From Necropsobacter massiliensis (GTDB lineage Bacteria > Pseudomonadota > Gammaproteobacteria > Enterobacterales > Pasteurellaceae), in the NCBI RefSeq assembly GCF_000827595.2, contig NZ_LN776184.1, forward strand, positions 1 through 64,000: a DNA stretch of 64,000 nt, written 5' to 3'. A model generated the notes under the pieces. The model saw only the letters and a list, made by a program, of their open reading frames with translations, was not told where the DNA came from and did no database searches. The position numbers and the translations under genes were made by a program. Shown piece after piece: positions 26,490-36,841 of the stretch (positions are counted from its first letter, which is position 1; the number at the start of each line of letters is the position of its first letter).

Positions 26490-28070
26490 ATGTCATATCC
26501 GGAACAAGTCAACAAACGCCGCACTTTTGCGATTATTTCCCACCCCGATGCAGGTAAAACCACGATCACCGAAAAAGTGTTACTGTACGGGCACGCCATC
26601 CAAACCGCCGGCACAGTAAAAGGCAAAGGCGCCGCTCAACATGCTAAATCCGACTGGATGGAAATGGAAAAACAGCGCGGTATTTCAATTACCACTTCCG
26701 TAATGCAATTTCCTTATAATGATTGTCTGGTTAATTTGCTGGATACGCCGGGACACGAAGATTTCTCGGAAGATACTTACCGCACGTTAACCGCGGTGGA
26801 TAGCTGTCTAATGGTCATCGACAGCGCCAAAGGGGTGGAAGAACGCACCGTTAAATTAATGGAAGTGACGCGCCTGCGTGATACGCCGATTCTGACCTTT
26901 ATGAACAAACTCGACCGCGATATTCGCGATCCGATGGAACTGCTCGACGAAGTGGAAAACGTGCTGAATATCCGTTGCGCCCCGATTACCTGGCCGATCG
27001 GCTGCGGCAAACTGTTTAAAGGCGTTTATCATTTATATAAAGACGAAACCTACCTGTATCAAAGCGGACAAGGGCATACCATTCAGGCAGTGCGGATCGT
27101 CAAAGGGCTAGATAATCCGGAACTAGATGCCGCCATCGGCGACGATCTGGCACAGCAGCTGCGTGACGAACTGGAACTGGTGCAAGGCGCATCCAATTCC
27201 TTTGCGCTGGACGCCTTTTTAAACGGTGAACTGACGCCGGTGTTTTTCGGTACTGCGCTGGGCAACTTCGGCGTAGATCATATGCTCGACGGCTTAACCA
27301 AATGGGCGCCAGCGCCGCAAGCTCGTCAGGCGGATGTACGCTTGGTGACAAGTGCGGAACCAAAACTGACTGGTTTTGTGTTTAAAATTCAAGCCAATAT
27401 GGATCCGAAACACCGCGACCGCGTGGCGTTTATGCGCATCGTTTCCGGCAAATACGAAAAAGGCATGAAACTGCGCCACGTGCGTATTGGCAAAGAAGTG
27501 GTGATTTCCGACGCGCTGACCTTTATGGCCGGCGACCGTACTCAAGCGGAAGAAGCCTATGCCGGCGATATTATCGGGCTGCATAATCACGGCACCATTC
27601 AAATCGGCGATACTTTTACCCAAGGCGAAGAGCTGAAATTTACCGGCATTCCGAATTTTGCGCCGGAATTGTTCCGCCGTATCCGCTTAAAAGATCCGCT
27701 GAAACAAAAACAGCTGCTAAAAGGCTTGGTGCAACTGTCCGAAGAAGGCGCCGTGCAGGTATTCCGTCCGCTTGCCAATAACGATCTTATCGTCGGTGCG
27801 GTGGGCGTATTGCAGTTTGATGTGGTGGTATCCCGCCTGAAAACCGAATATAACGTGGAAGCGATTTATGAAAACGTGAATGTCGCAACCGCCCGCTGGG
27901 TGGAATGCAGTGAGGCGAAGAAATTCGACGAATTCAAGCGTAAAAACGAGCAGCATCTGGCACTGGACGGCGGCGATAATCTGACATATATCGCGCCAAC
28001 AATGGTTAATCTGAACCTGACGCAGGAACGTTATCCCGAGGTCATGTTCTTTAAAACCAGAGAGCATTAA
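26490..28070 (+). CDS. prfC: Peptide chain release factor 3
   Basis: GTPase that removes release factors RF1/RF2 from the ribosome after termination. 526 residues. G1 is SHPDAGKTT (about 17-25), DTPGHEDF is G3, NKLDRD is G4. The EF-G-like domain 2 and the C-terminal RF3 domain follow ([25 protein letters not shown]). The start is ATG 26490 at [19 protein letters not shown], matching E. coli; the upstream extension of the frame is not used. Confidence 0.97.
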   Translation: MSYPEQVNKRRTFAIISHPDAGKTTITEKVLLYGHAIQTAGTVKGKGAAQHAKSDWMEMEKQRGISITTSVMQFPYNDCLVNLLDTPGHEDFSEDTYRTLTAVDSCLMVIDSAKGVEERTVKLMEVTRLRDTPILTFMNKLDRDIRDPMELLDEVENVLNIRCAPITWPIGCGKLFKGVYHLYKDETYLYQSGQGHTIQAVRIVKGLDNPELDAAIGDDLAQQLRDELELVQGASNSFALDAFLNGELTPVFFGTALGNFGVDHMLDGLTKWAPAPQARQADVRLVTSAEPKLTGFVFKIQANMDPKHRDRVAFMRIVSGKYEKGMKLRHVRIGKEVVISDALTFMAGDRTQAEEAYAGDIIGLHNHGTIQIGDTFTQGEELKFTGIPNFAPELFRRIRLKDPLKQKQLLKGLVQLSEEGAVQVFRPLANNDLIVGAVGVLQFDVVVSRLKTEYNVEAIYENVNVATARWVECSEAKKFDEFKRKNEQHLALDGGDNLTYIAPTMVNLNLTQERYPEVMFFKTREH

Positions 28071-28212
28071 TCTACAACTGGCGATTCGCCCGTTTTTTTC
28101 ACCGCACTTCTGGGTTCATTGCCTATTTGCACAACCGGCATGCAATTATCAATATGCTTGCCGATTATTGCACAGTCCGTCAAACAATATTACTCAACAC
28201 AAGGGGAACATA

Positions 28213-28920
28213 ATGAAATTAAAATATTACATAATGAGCATAACACTTATCGGCGCTGCGGTTTCCAGCGCAATTGCCGCACCCAAAACACCTTATAGCC
28301 AACAAGGTGTGAACGCGCGCATGCTGGAACAACAAGCGCCGATAAAATGGGTATCCATCGAACAAATAAAAGACAGTCTCAAAGATCTGCCGCCGATAAA
28401 CGTTAGCTTTGATATTGATGACACCGTTGCCGCGACCAGCGGCTGTTTCCATTACGGCAAACAAAAATATTCACCGGAAGATTTCAGTTATCTGAAAAAT
28501 CAGGACTTCTGGGACGAAATCAATGCCGGCTGTGATAAATACGCCGTTCCTAAAGAAGTAGCAAAAGCGCTAATCAAAATGCATCAGGCGCGCGGCGATC
28601 AGGTTTATCTAATTACCGGGCGGACAGCCGGTAAAGATGATCAGGTCACACCAATTATGCAAAAAGCGCTGGGGATAACAAACATGCAACCGGTGAATTT
28701 TATGGGCGGCAAAGCGCACAGCACAACATATGATAAAACTCCGGCGCTCATTGCCCATAAAATCAGCATCCATTATGGCGACAGCGACGATGATATTTTA
28801 GCGGCAAAAGAAGCGGGAATCCGCGGGATTCGCGTCTTAAGAGCAGCAAACTCGAATTATCTGCCACTGCCGCAAGCCGGCGGCTATGGCGAAGAAGTGA
28901 TCATTAACTCCACGTATTAA
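28213..28920 (+). CDS. aphA: Class B acid phosphatase, periplasmic
   Basis: Non-specific phosphomonoesterase of the periplasm that releases phosphate from nucleotides and similar molecules. 235 residues: Sec signal peptide to about residue 22 (cleavage after AIA), then the DDDD-superfamily motif FDIDDT (66-71, nucleophile Asp67, acid/base Asp69) and later ITGRT, Lys and GDSDDDI motifs. The ribosome binding site is AAGGGG before ATG 28213. In Haemophilus-like bacteria periplasmic phosphatases of this kind can dephosphorylate NMN for uptake as a nucleoside, a possible link to pyridine salvage (inference). Single gene with its own terminator. Confidence 0.93.
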   Translation: MKLKYYIMSITLIGAAVSSAIAAPKTPYSQQGVNARMLEQQAPIKWVSIEQIKDSLKDLPPINVSFDIDDTVAATSGCFHYGKQKYSPEDFSYLKNQDFWDEINAGCDKYAVPKEVAKALIKMHQARGDQVYLITGRTAGKDDQVTPIMQKALGITNMQPVNFMGGKAHSTTYDKTPALIAHKISIHYGDSDDDILAAKEAGIRGIRVLRAANSNYLPLPQAGGYGEEVIINSTY

Positions 28921-28937
28921 CTCAACGTTATGAACAG

Positions 28938-28964
28938 CCGTACCGGACAACCGCACCGGTACGG
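28938..28964. terminator. Hairpin between aphA and qseC
   Basis: Perfect 9-bp GC-rich stem CCGTACCGG / CCGGTACGG with a 9-base loop, in a convergent junction. Confidence 0.65.
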
Positions 28965-28986
28965 ATGCGAAGTTTATTTCTTATTT

Positions 28987-30366
28987 TCAGCGCAGCAATA
29001 TACTGACTTGCAGCCCTGTTTCTCCGTTAGAATTCGTGACATTTTTTAACCGCACTTGATAATGGTGCAACTGTGCGATGCGGTAAACAATGGACAAACC
29101 AAGCCCGCTGCCCTTTTCATTCTGCCCCGCCGGGCGATAAAAACGCTGTCCGAGTTTTGCCAGATCAGCGTCTTCCACACCACCACCGTTGTCCTCTACA
29201 ATAATTTGATCGCGCTCCAAGCGCAACGTAACTGTACTGCCTTGGTGACAATAACGAATGGCATTGTCGATCAGATTGCGTAACATCAAGGATAACAATA
29301 ACGGCTGTCCTTGCTGTTTTTGCGGTAATGCCTGTTGCTCAAATACCAATTCTATGCGGCGTTTTTGCGCATTGAAATACAATTCGCCAATCAGCGAGGG
29401 AATCAGTTTATCCCAATGAATATCCTCCAAATTATCCAGCTGTTTAAGATTATCCAGACGAGAAAGAGTCAGCAGTTGTTCCACCAGTTGAGTGGCGCGA
29501 TCGATGCCTTGAGTTAAATGTGTTAACGCCTGTTCGCGCACCGCCTTATCTTCACCGGCAAGCTGCGCTACTTCAGTCTGAATACGCAGCGCCGCCAACG
29601 GACTGCGTAATTCATGTGCGGCATCGGAAGTAAAACGACGCTCGCGCAGCAGCATGCCGGAAGTGCGGTCGAAAAACCCGTTTAATTCCTGCACCAGCGG
29701 CAAAATCTCACGTGGAATATGGTGCACCGATAACCGGCTGTTATCATCCGGCGCCCGTTGGCTGAGCTGTTCCCCCACCCGGCGCAAGGTACGCAGCTCG
29801 CGGCTGATAACCCACACGATTAAACCGAGCAGAAACGGTAGACTGGCAAACCAGATCCACATTTGCCCGAACACCATATTGTGAATCAGATTTTCCCTAT
29901 ATTCCAGCTCCTGCCCGACCGCCACAATCAAGCGTTCCCCCAGCGGCAGCCAGAAAATACGCCAGTGATCATCGCTGTCACGTATTTTCGCAACGGAAAA
30001 TCCCCGCGCCGGTGCAAAAAGAAAATTATCGCCGTTTTCACCGTCGCTCAGCACGATTTCGCCGTTAGGCGTAAACACGGCGAATGCCAACGCATCGCTG
30101 TCATAGCCTTTTTTCGGTATAAAATGACGGCGGTTTTTGTAACCGTTGGTAAACTCGGGGCGACGCCGTTCAATCAATATCGTGCGCAAATCGGAAGATG
30201 CCAGCCGTTTGGCAAATAAAATCTGTTGGGCATCAAACACTTCGTTGACTTCTTTGCGCACCTGTAGCCATGCCAGCGCAGTGGACATCGCCCAGACAAT
30301 CAGGGCGATAAACGATAACATCACAATTAAGCGAAAACGCAGGCTGGTAGGTTTAGCTGTGTTCAT
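28987..30366 (-). CDS. qseC: Sensor histidine kinase QseC
   Basis: Inner-membrane sensor kinase of 459 residues, partner of QseB. Two transmembrane helices (about 12-32 and 164-186) bracket a periplasmic sensor. Then come a HAMP-like linker, the H-box [16 protein letters not shown] (phospho-His about residue 245), the N-box [10 protein letters not shown] and the G-boxes EDNGGGV and GSGLGLSIV. The start at 30366 gives [13 protein letters not shown] and overlaps the qseB stop by 14 bases, as expected for a coupled pair. QseC responds to autoinducer-3/adrenergic signals or metals in other species; the ligand here is unknown. Confidence 0.92.
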   Translation of the reverse strand: MNTAKPTSLRFRLIVMLSFIALIVWAMSTALAWLQVRKEVNEVFDAQQILFAKRLASSDLRTILIERRRPEFTNGYKNRRHFIPKKGYDSDALAFAVFTPNGEIVLSDGENGDNFLFAPARGFSVAKIRDSDDHWRIFWLPLGERLIVAVGQELEYRENLIHNMVFGQMWIWFASLPFLLGLIVWVISRELRTLRRVGEQLSQRAPDDNSRLSVHHIPREILPLVQELNGFFDRTSGMLLRERRFTSDAAHELRSPLAALRIQTEVAQLAGEDKAVREQALTHLTQGIDRATQLVEQLLTLSRLDNLKQLDNLEDIHWDKLIPSLIGELYFNAQKRRIELVFEQQALPQKQQGQPLLLSLMLRNLIDNAIRYCHQGSTVTLRLERDQIIVEDNGGGVEDADLAKLGQRFYRPAGQNEKGSGLGLSIVYRIAQLHHYQVRLKNVTNSNGETGLQVSILLR

Positions 30367-31024
30367 CCTGTTTTCCCAACGCATAGCCGACACCATGTAC
30401 GGTGCGGATAAACTGTTTGCCTAGTTTCTGCCGCAGATTATAAATATGCACTTCCAGTGCGTTGCTGCTCACCTCGTCGTCCCAAGCGTAGAGTTTGTCC
30501 TCAATCGCCGCACGCGACAACACCCTGTCCTGATGGTGCATAAATAATTCCAGCAATTTGTATTCGCGGGTGGTCAGCGTAACTTCGTCGCCGTGCAGAA
30601 ACACTTTGCGTTGATTCGGATCGAAACTGACCGCGCCGTGCTCAATCACCGGATTTGTGTGACCGTAACGACGCCGAATCAGCGCTTGCAAGCGCGCAAC
30701 CACCTCCGCCAGAGCAAAAGGTTTACACAAATAGTCATCGGCGCCGCGCTGCAAGCCGTTGATACGTTCGTCCAGCGTATCTCGTGCGGTCAAAATCAGC
30801 ACCGGCACATCTTCGCTGTCTTTACGCCAGCGTTGCAAAATGTCCAGACCGTCCATTTTCGGCAAGGTCAGATCCAGCACTACCGCATCATAAGGTGCGG
30901 ATTTCAGCGCCTGCAACCCGGTTTTACCGTCAGTAAACCAGTCCACGCTGAAACCGGATTTGGTTAAACCGACTTTAAGCCCGTCACCGATTAACGGATC
31001 GTCTTCAATTAATAAAATTCGCAT
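30353..31024 (-). CDS. qseB: Response regulator QseB
   Basis: OmpR-family response regulator of 223 residues. The receiver domain has the acidic pocket EDD at 7-9, phospho-acceptor Asp51 ([13 protein letters not shown]), and KPF near residue 102. The C-terminal winged helix (about 130-220) includes [14 protein letters not shown] and [11 protein letters not shown]. It precedes and overlaps qseC. In related species ygiW stands directly upstream in one operon; here tenA separates them. Confidence 0.93.
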   Translation of the reverse strand: MRILLIEDDPLIGDGLKVGLTKSGFSVDWFTDGKTGLQALKSAPYDAVVLDLTLPKMDGLDILQRWRKDSEDVPVLILTARDTLDERINGLQRGADDYLCKPFALAEVVARLQALIRRRYGHTNPVIEHGAVSFDPNQRKVFLHGDEVTLTTREYKLLELFMHHQDRVLSRAAIEDKLYAWDDEVSSNALEVHIYNLRQKLGKQFIRTVHGVGYALGKQDEHS

Positions 31025-31070
31025 AATTTCGACCGCACTTTTTCTGTCATGATGTAAAAATCGGCACGCC

Positions 31071-31718
31071 CTAACTTAAATCCAGCCCCATTTGCCAGAA
31101 CGCGGATTCCATTCGGGTCGCCGTGGTGAAAATTTGCTGAATAACGCGCAGCTGTTCCGCCGTTAACGGTCGGCATAGCGCATCCAACATGCGCGTAAAG
31201 TCTTGCGCTGCTTGCTGAAAATCCTCGCCGGCGTAAGTGTCGATCCACGCCTGATAAGGGTTATTTTCCGTTTTTACGCCCGCCAGCCGTTTCCCAATCG
31301 CCGCATAGCCCAACATACAAGGCGCCAGCGCAGTGTAAAGTTCTGCCAGACCACCTTTAATGCCGCAATCCAATACATAGCGCGTATATGCTACACAGGC
31401 GGGCGACTCCGCTTCGTTCATCAGCGCCTGCGGAGAAATGCCCCACTGACGGCAGAATTCAATATGCAGCTGAATCTCTTTCAGCAGCAGATCATTGGCT
31501 TGATGGGCATACTGGATCTGCGTGAAATTCTCCGCTTTAAAAATCCCGAGCGATAACGCGCGACTGTAATGAAACAGATATAAATAATCCTGTTTCAGAT
31601 AATGCTGAAAACAGGATTTCGGTAATGTGCCGTCCGCTAAACGGTTAACGAACGGATGTTGAATATAGGCTTCCCAATCGGTATGTGCTGTTCGGATCAG
31701 CTGTTGTACGATAGACAT
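31071..31718 (-). CDS. tenA: Thiaminase II / aminopyrimidine aminohydrolase TenA
   Basis: Hydrolyses aminopyrimidine breakdown products of thiamine to HMP for salvage. 215 residues, all-helical TenA fold. Motifs include [35 protein letters not shown] (N-terminal) and [16 protein letters not shown] with the catalytic Cys. The start at 31718 has a GGGAGCG ribosome binding site; an in-frame upstream extension is leader RNA. A TPP riboswitch occupies the leader, so expression should fall when thiamine pyrophosphate is plentiful. It lies between ygiW-like and qseB genes. Confidence 0.93.
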   Translation of the reverse strand: MSIVQQLIRTAHTDWEAYIQHPFVNRLADGTLPKSCFQHYLKQDYLYLFHYSRALSLGIFKAENFTQIQYAHQANDLLLKEIQLHIEFCRQWGISPQALMNEAESPACVAYTRYVLDCGIKGGLAELYTALAPCMLGYAAIGKRLAGVKTENNPYQAWIDTYAGEDFQQAAQDFTRMLDALCRPLTAEQLRVIQQIFTTATRMESAFWQMGLDLS

Positions 31719-31809
31719 TGATTCGCTCCCATAAAAATTGATCAAACGAAACTGTCGGAGAAGACCACGCGCGAAACACATCACGTTATCAATCAAACCG
31801 CTGATAACC

Positions 31810-31893
31810 AAATTAGTTTCCTACGTCAGTGCTAACTGCTTCAGGTTCACGGGTATGATCTCAGCGCGATAATTGGCGCACCCCGACTAATTT
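31810..31893 (-). promoter_or_regulatory. TPP riboswitch (THI element)
   Basis: On the minus strand I see the conserved cores GGGGTGC, GCTGAGA, ACCCGTGAACCTGA and CAGTTAGCACTGACGTAGG in the right order. They are closed by a P1 stem AAATTAGT / ACTAATTT (31886-31893 with 31810-31817). It lies about 90 bases upstream of tenA and should switch that gene according to thiamine pyrophosphate. Confidence 0.95.
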
Positions 31894-31937
31894 CAGTGAT
31901 TGAGTTTAGCGTAAAAAAAATAATTTGCCACCGAAAA

Positions 31938-32486
31938 TTATTCTTTTACTTTTTCAACATAGCGGATTTCGATTTCAGTTTTCTTCCAAGATTTATCCAC
32001 TTCGCCGAATAATTTCACTGCATCGCTTGGCGTAATTTCCTGACCGTGCCATGCGCGGCGATCGATTTCGACTTCAATCTCACCGCTGGCATCACGGAAC
32101 AGGAAATCTTGCTTACCGACCTGCTCGACAATGTTGCCTTGTAAGACAATAAATTGATCGTCTTTCCACGTACTGGCATCCGCCACTTTCATCGGCGGCA
32201 GGTTAAATTCCGGGCGATGCGGTCGACTGGCTTTTTCTGCCGCAGGCTTGCTCGGATCGTTAAATCCGCCGCGCATCTCGTCTCTGTCGTTCCAATCGCC
32301 GCGCGGTCTTTTATCCCCGTGATATCTGCCGCCCTGATAATCGCAACGGTCTTTATTTTTTTGCACCGGTTGTGTTATTTGGGTGCTGCTTTTTTCTTGC
32401 GATACGCTAATCTGTCCGTTCTGTGCCGCAGCGAACAGACTAACGGTTGATAATGTTAAAATTGTTGCTAAACTAAGCTTTTTCAT
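31938..32486 (-). CDS. YgiW/YdeI-family periplasmic OB-fold stress protein
   Basis: Secreted protein of 182 residues. The signal peptide is MKKLSLATILTLSTVSLFAAAQ (about 1-22). A charged low-complexity stretch rich in R, D, G and H follows (about 40-90), then the BOF (bacterial OB-fold) domain KVADASTWKDDQFIVLQGNIVEQVGKQDFLFRDASGEIEVEID to the end. The family is linked to peroxide, cation and antimicrobial stress. The start at 32486 has a GGGAGA ribosome binding site. In relatives a ygiW gene heads the qseBC operon; here a riboswitch-controlled tenA lies between. Confidence 0.85.
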   Translation of the reverse strand: MKKLSLATILTLSTVSLFAAAQNGQISVSQEKSSTQITQPVQKNKDRCDYQGGRYHGDKRPRGDWNDRDEMRGGFNDPSKPAAEKASRPHRPEFNLPPMKVADASTWKDDQFIVLQGNIVEQVGKQDFLFRDASGEIEVEIDRRAWHGQEITPSDAVKLFGEVDKSWKKTEIEIRYVEKVKE

Positions 32487-32605
32487 AATAGGTCTCCCAA
32501 ATAATGTCATTAATAACAAGACGTTTTTGTCTTGTTGAGGCTTATTAAAACAATTAAATATTAAGAAAAACTTAAGACTAAAAATTTTTTAACCAAGGAA
32601 AATTT

Positions 32606-33979
32606 ATGCAGTGTAATCATTCGCTGTCGCCTGACACCTCGACCACCTCACAGACAATCCGTAATACCGCCAATTCGCTACATCGCGCATTCCATCCAGA
32701 CATCGAACAATCACTGTTAGCGATCGTACAACGGGAAGTCGTGCCGGCACTTGGCTGTACCGAACCCATTTCGCTGGCGTTGGCGGCGGCTACTGCGCGC
32801 AAATACTTAGGTGCTTCGCCGCAAAAAATTGAGGCAAAAGTCTCACCGAATTTAATGAAAAATGGCATGGGCGTTACGGTTCCTGGAACCGGCACGCTGG
32901 GGCTGAAAATGGCGGCGGCAATCGGCGCAGTGGGCGGCGATCCCGACGCCGGTTTGGAAGTCTTAAAGCATATCAATGCCGAGCAGGTCGCTTGTGCCAA
33001 GACAATGCTGGAGAACAAACAGGTGAATGTGGCAGTGTTGCAAACCGAGTATATTTTATATTCCGAGGCAACCTTATTTCACGGGCAAGACTGGGTTTGC
33101 GTGCGGATCGCGGCGCATCACGCCAATATTATTTATATCGAAAAAAACGGTGAAATCCTGTTCGCTAAACCCTGTGCTGTTGAAAACGAAAATTCTCAGG
33201 AAATTTTCACCGCACTTTGCGCCAAGGATATTTTTGATTTTGCTATGCACGTCAATGAAGAGCGCATCGCCTTTATCGCCGAAGCAGCAGAACTGAACGA
33301 AGCGCTGTCGCAGGAAGGGTTGCGACAAGACTACGGTTTGCATATCGGGCGGACGTTACAAAAACAAATCCGCAACGGGCTGCTCAGCGATGATTTAATG
33401 AATCGAATCGTCATCGCAACCACCGCCGCATCTGATGCCAGAATGGGTGGCGCCAATTTACCGGCAATGAGCAACTCCGGTTCGGGCAATCAAGGCATTA
33501 CCGCCACCATGCCGGTCGTGGTTGTGGCGCGCCACCTCAATGCTGACCGTCAGCGCCTAATTCGTGCGCTGTTTCTCTCGCATTTAATGGCAATTTATAT
33601 TCACAGCAAATTACCGAAATTGTCCGCCTTATGTGCGGCGACCACAGCGGCAATGGGCAGTTGTGCGGGAATCGCTTGGCTGTTAAGCGGTAAATTCGAC
33701 ACCGTCAGCATGGCAATCAGCAGCATGATCGGCGATATCAGCGGGATCATTTGCGACGGTGCGGCGAACGGCTGCGCCATGAAAGTCTCCACCAGTGTAA
33801 CATCCGGCTATAAAGCCGTGTTAATGGCGTTGGATAATATCAGAGTCACCGGCGATGAAGGCATTGTCGAACACAGCATTGACCGTTCAATCAACAATCT
33901 GTGCGACATCGCCTCGCGCAGCATGCAATATACCGATCGGCAAGTTATCGAAATTATGGTCAACAAGCCGGCTGCCTGA
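32606..33979 (+). CDS. L-cysteine desulfidase family protein (UPF0597, CyuA/YhaM)
   Basis: Fe-S enzyme family that breaks L-cysteine to pyruvate, sulfide and ammonia. 457 residues. Diagnostic features are the N-terminal [57 protein letters not shown] and the C-terminal [15 protein letters not shown], the Cys of which would bind the cluster. The AAGGA ribosome binding site is before ATG 32606. An extra 30 residues or so at the N-terminus are rich in S and T. It stands alone, with no adjacent cysteine transporter (cyuP). Confidence 0.88.
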   Translation: MQCNHSLSPDTSTTSQTIRNTANSLHRAFHPDIEQSLLAIVQREVVPALGCTEPISLALAAATARKYLGASPQKIEAKVSPNLMKNGMGVTVPGTGTLGLKMAAAIGAVGGDPDAGLEVLKHINAEQVACAKTMLENKQVNVAVLQTEYILYSEATLFHGQDWVCVRIAAHHANIIYIEKNGEILFAKPCAVENENSQEIFTALCAKDIFDFAMHVNEERIAFIAEAAELNEALSQEGLRQDYGLHIGRTLQKQIRNGLLSDDLMNRIVIATTAASDARMGGANLPAMSNSGSGNQGITATMPVVVVARHLNADRQRLIRALFLSHLMAIYIHSKLPKLSALCAATTAAMGSCAGIAWLLSGKFDTVSMAISSMIGDISGIICDGAANGCAMKVSTSVTSGYKAVLMALDNIRVTGDEGIVEHSIDRSINNLCDIASRSMQYTDRQVIEIMVNKPAA

Positions 33980-34005
33980 AAACCGTACACCGAATAAATT
34001 TAAGG

Positions 34006-34036
34006 CAAAAAATAAGCGGCGATATTGATCGCCGCC
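34006..34036 (-). terminator. Terminator after glyA
   Basis: Minus-strand stem GCGGCGAT / ATCGCCGC (34016-34035) followed by TTATTTTTT, about 25 bases after the glyA stop. Confidence 0.8.
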
Positions 34037-34060
34037 ATATATAAACACCAAGATGAAAAG

Positions 34061-35323
34061 TTAAGCGTAAACCGGTAGCCGTTTACAAATTTCCAGCACT
34101 TTGGCTTTAGTGGAAAGCAGCACTTCTTCGTGATTATCTTTGCCGATACTGTCAAGCACATCGCACATCCAGCCTGCCAGCGCTTTGACATCGTCTTCTT
34201 TAAAGCCGCGGCGAGTTACCGACGGTGTGCCGACACGGATACCGGAAGTGATAAACGGTTTTTGCGGATCATTCGGTACGGAATTTTTATTTACCGTAAT
34301 ATTTGCTGCACCCAGTGCCGCATCCGCCGCTTTACCGGTAATGCCCTGTTTGATAAAGCTGACCAAGAACAAGTGATTCTGGGTACCGTTAGATACCACA
34401 TCAAAACCGCGCTGTTTGAACACCTCAACCATCGCCTGCGCATTTTTCACAACCTGCGCCTGATATGCCTTAAACTCCGGCTCCAAGGCCTCTTTAAAAC
34501 ACACCGCTTTAGCCGCAATCACATGCATTAACGGTCCGCCCTGACCGGCAGGGAACACCGCACTTTGCAGTTTTTTATACATATCCTGATCGCCGCTGGC
34601 GGAAAGAATCAAACCGCCACGTGGACCGGCTAAGGTTTTATGCGTCGTGGTCGTTACCACATGGGCGTGAGGAACCGGGCTAGGATACACGCCAGCGGCA
34701 ATCAGCCCCGCCACATGCGCCATATCCACGAACAAATAAGCGCCCACTTCATCTGCGATTTCACGCATTTTTGCCCAATCAACCACCTGCGAATAAGCGG
34801 AAAAGCCGCCGACGATCATCTTCGGTTTCACTTCCTGCGCCTGTTTACGCAAAGCGTCATAATCAATCAGCCCTTCTGCGGTAATGCCGTATTGTTCCGC
34901 ATGATAAATCTTGCCGGAAAAACTGACCGACGCTCCGTGGGTTAAATGACCGCCATGCGCCAAACTCATGCCAAGAATGGTATCACCCGGATTCAACAGT
35001 GCCATATACACCGCAGCATTAGCCTGCGAACCGGAATGCGGCTGCACATTAACATAATCCGCCCCAAATAATTCTTTCGCGCGGTCAATGGCTAACTGCT
35101 CGACGATATCCACATATTCACAACCGCCATAATAGCGTTTACCCGGATAACCTTCTGCATATTTGTTGGTTAACTGCGAACCTTGCGCTTGCATCACACG
35201 CGGGCTGGCATAGTTTTCGGAAGCAATCAGTTCGATATGTTCTTCCTGACGGCGATCTTCATCTTGAATGGCTTCCCACAATACGGGATCATAATCGGCA
35301 ATATTCATACTTCTTTTTAACAT
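34061..35323 (-). CDS. glyA: Serine hydroxymethyltransferase
   Basis: PLP enzyme that converts serine to glycine and charges tetrahydrofolate with one-carbon units, which purine synthesis uses. 420 residues. The PLP lysine is in [16 protein letters not shown] (about residue 230); [10 protein letters not shown] and [12 protein letters not shown] are also present. The start [12 protein letters not shown] matches E. coli and has a GAGGA ribosome binding site. Upstream (about 35361-35376) TTTACGTGTTTTCGGA is a weak PurR-like match. Confidence 0.98.
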   Translation of the reverse strand: MLKRSMNIADYDPVLWEAIQDEDRRQEEHIELIASENYASPRVMQAQGSQLTNKYAEGYPGKRYYGGCEYVDIVEQLAIDRAKELFGADYVNVQPHSGSQANAAVYMALLNPGDTILGMSLAHGGHLTHGASVSFSGKIYHAEQYGITAEGLIDYDALRKQAQEVKPKMIVGGFSAYSQVVDWAKMREIADEVGAYLFVDMAHVAGLIAAGVYPSPVPHAHVVTTTTHKTLAGPRGGLILSASGDQDMYKKLQSAVFPAGQGGPLMHVIAAKAVCFKEALEPEFKAYQAQVVKNAQAMVEVFKQRGFDVVSNGTQNHLFLVSFIKQGITGKAADAALGAANITVNKNSVPNDPQKPFITSGIRVGTPSVTRRGFKEDDVKALAGWMCDVLDSIGKDNHEEVLLSTKAKVLEICKRLPVYA

Positions 35324-35445
35324 GGGGTTTTCCTCATTGTTGGTGATTGTAAAAAGGTATTTTACGTGTTTTCGGATAAAAGTTTTATTGGTAAATTTTC
35401 AATATGTAAATGAAAATTTTTCATTCCAAAACATTCGCAAAATGA

Positions 35446-35476
35446 ACCGCACTTTTACTAACTGAAAAAGTGCGGT
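35446..35476 (-). terminator. Terminator of inverted uptake words after purD
   Basis: ACCGCACTTTT / AAAAGTGCGGT with a 9-base loop, just beyond the purD stop at 35483. Confidence 0.7.
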
Positions 35477-35482
35477 CAGTTT

Positions 35483-36772
35483 TTATTTATTTTTTTCTCT
35501 CGCCACGGCACGATAGCCGATATCACGCCGATAAAATCTGCCTTGCCATTGAATTCGTTCCGCTAATTTCAAGGCTTTCTGTTGTGCCTCAAAAACGCTA
35601 TTGCCTAATGCGGTGGCACAAAGCACTCGTCCGCCGTTGGTGAGTAATTTATTGTCTTTGGCTTCCACACCAGCCAAGAACACTTTCTCATCAGCGTGAT
35701 TTTCCGTTGGAATACCTGAAATTTCATCACCTTTGCGGTAATCGCCCGGATAGCCTTCTGCGGCAAGCACAATGCCAAGTGCCGCTTCTTTACGCCACTG
35801 GGATTTTACTTGAGCAAGCTCGCCTTGACAGGCTTTTAAGCAAAGCTCCACAAGATCAGATTGCATCCGCATCATAATCGGCTGGGTTTCAGGATCGCCG
35901 AAACGACAGTTAAATTCGATCACTTTCGGCTGAGCGTTTTTGTCGATCATAAGCCCGGCATATAAAAACCCTTTGTACGGATTATTTTCCGCCGCCATGC
36001 CGCGCACGGTCGGGTAAATAATTTGTTCCATCACACGCTGATGAATGTCATCGGTCACCACCGGCGCCGGAGAATAAGCGCCCATACCGCCGGTGTTCAG
36101 CCCTTTATCGCCCTCGCCGACGCGTTTATGGTCTTGCGAAGTTGCCATCGGCTCAACGTTTTTGCCGTCCACCATCACAATAAAACTGGCTTCTTCGCCG
36201 TCCAAAAATTCTTCAATAACAACACGGCTACCTGCATTACCAAAGGCGTTGCCTGACAGCATATCTTGCACCGCATCTTCTGCTTCTTGTAGCGTCATCG
36301 CCACAATCACGCCTTTGCCCGCCGCCAAGCCGTCGGCTTTCACTACAATCGGCGCGCCTTTTTCACGCAAATAGGAAAGGGCCGGTTCAACTTCGGTAAA
36401 GTTTTGATATTCCGCCGTCGGAATTTTATGGCGCGCCAAGAAGTCTTTGGTAAAGGCTTTTGAGCCTTCCAACTGTGCCGCCGCCTGACGCGGACCGAAA
36501 ATGGTTAAACCTGCTTGCTCAAAAGCATCCACCACGCCCACCACCAATGGCGCTTCCGGACCGACAATCGTTAATCCCACCGCATTATCCTGCGCAAATT
36601 TCACTAACGCTGGTACATCCGTCGCGGAAATCGCAACATTTTCCACCGCACTTTCGCGCGCCGTTCCCGCATTGCCCGGCGCCACAAACACTTTATCAGC
36701 CAACGGCGACTGTGCCGCTTTCCAAGCCAGCGCATGCTCGCGCCCGCCGTTTCCGATAATTAAAATATTCAT
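35483..36772 (-). CDS. purD: Phosphoribosylamine-glycine ligase
   Basis: Second step of purine synthesis: joins phosphoribosylamine and glycine with ATP (GAR). 429 residues. ATP-grasp enzyme starting MNILIIGNGGREHALAWK, with GPEAPL, VVKADGLAAGKGV, GEEASFIVMVDG, LNTGGMGAYSPAP and EFNCRFGDPETQ. The start 36772 is used because the upstream frame adds unrelated residues. It is downstream of purH by about 70 bases in the same direction, the usual purHD operon. Confidence 0.97.
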   Translation of the reverse strand: MNILIIGNGGREHALAWKAAQSPLADKVFVAPGNAGTARESAVENVAISATDVPALVKFAQDNAVGLTIVGPEAPLVVGVVDAFEQAGLTIFGPRQAAAQLEGSKAFTKDFLARHKIPTAEYQNFTEVEPALSYLREKGAPIVVKADGLAAGKGVIVAMTLQEAEDAVQDMLSGNAFGNAGSRVVIEEFLDGEEASFIVMVDGKNVEPMATSQDHKRVGEGDKGLNTGGMGAYSPAPVVTDDIHQRVMEQIIYPTVRGMAAENNPYKGFLYAGLMIDKNAQPKVIEFNCRFGDPETQPIMMRMQSDLVELCLKACQGELAQVKSQWRKEAALGIVLAAEGYPGDYRKGDEISGIPTENHADEKVFLAGVEAKDNKLLTNGGRVLCATALGNSVFEAQQKALKLAERIQWQGRFYRRDIGYRAVAREKNK

Positions 36773-36841
36773 AATCACATTCCTTGAATAGCAAGTTTTC
36801 ACTTGCAAAAATAATGAAAATTTCTACCGCACTTTTCTAAA

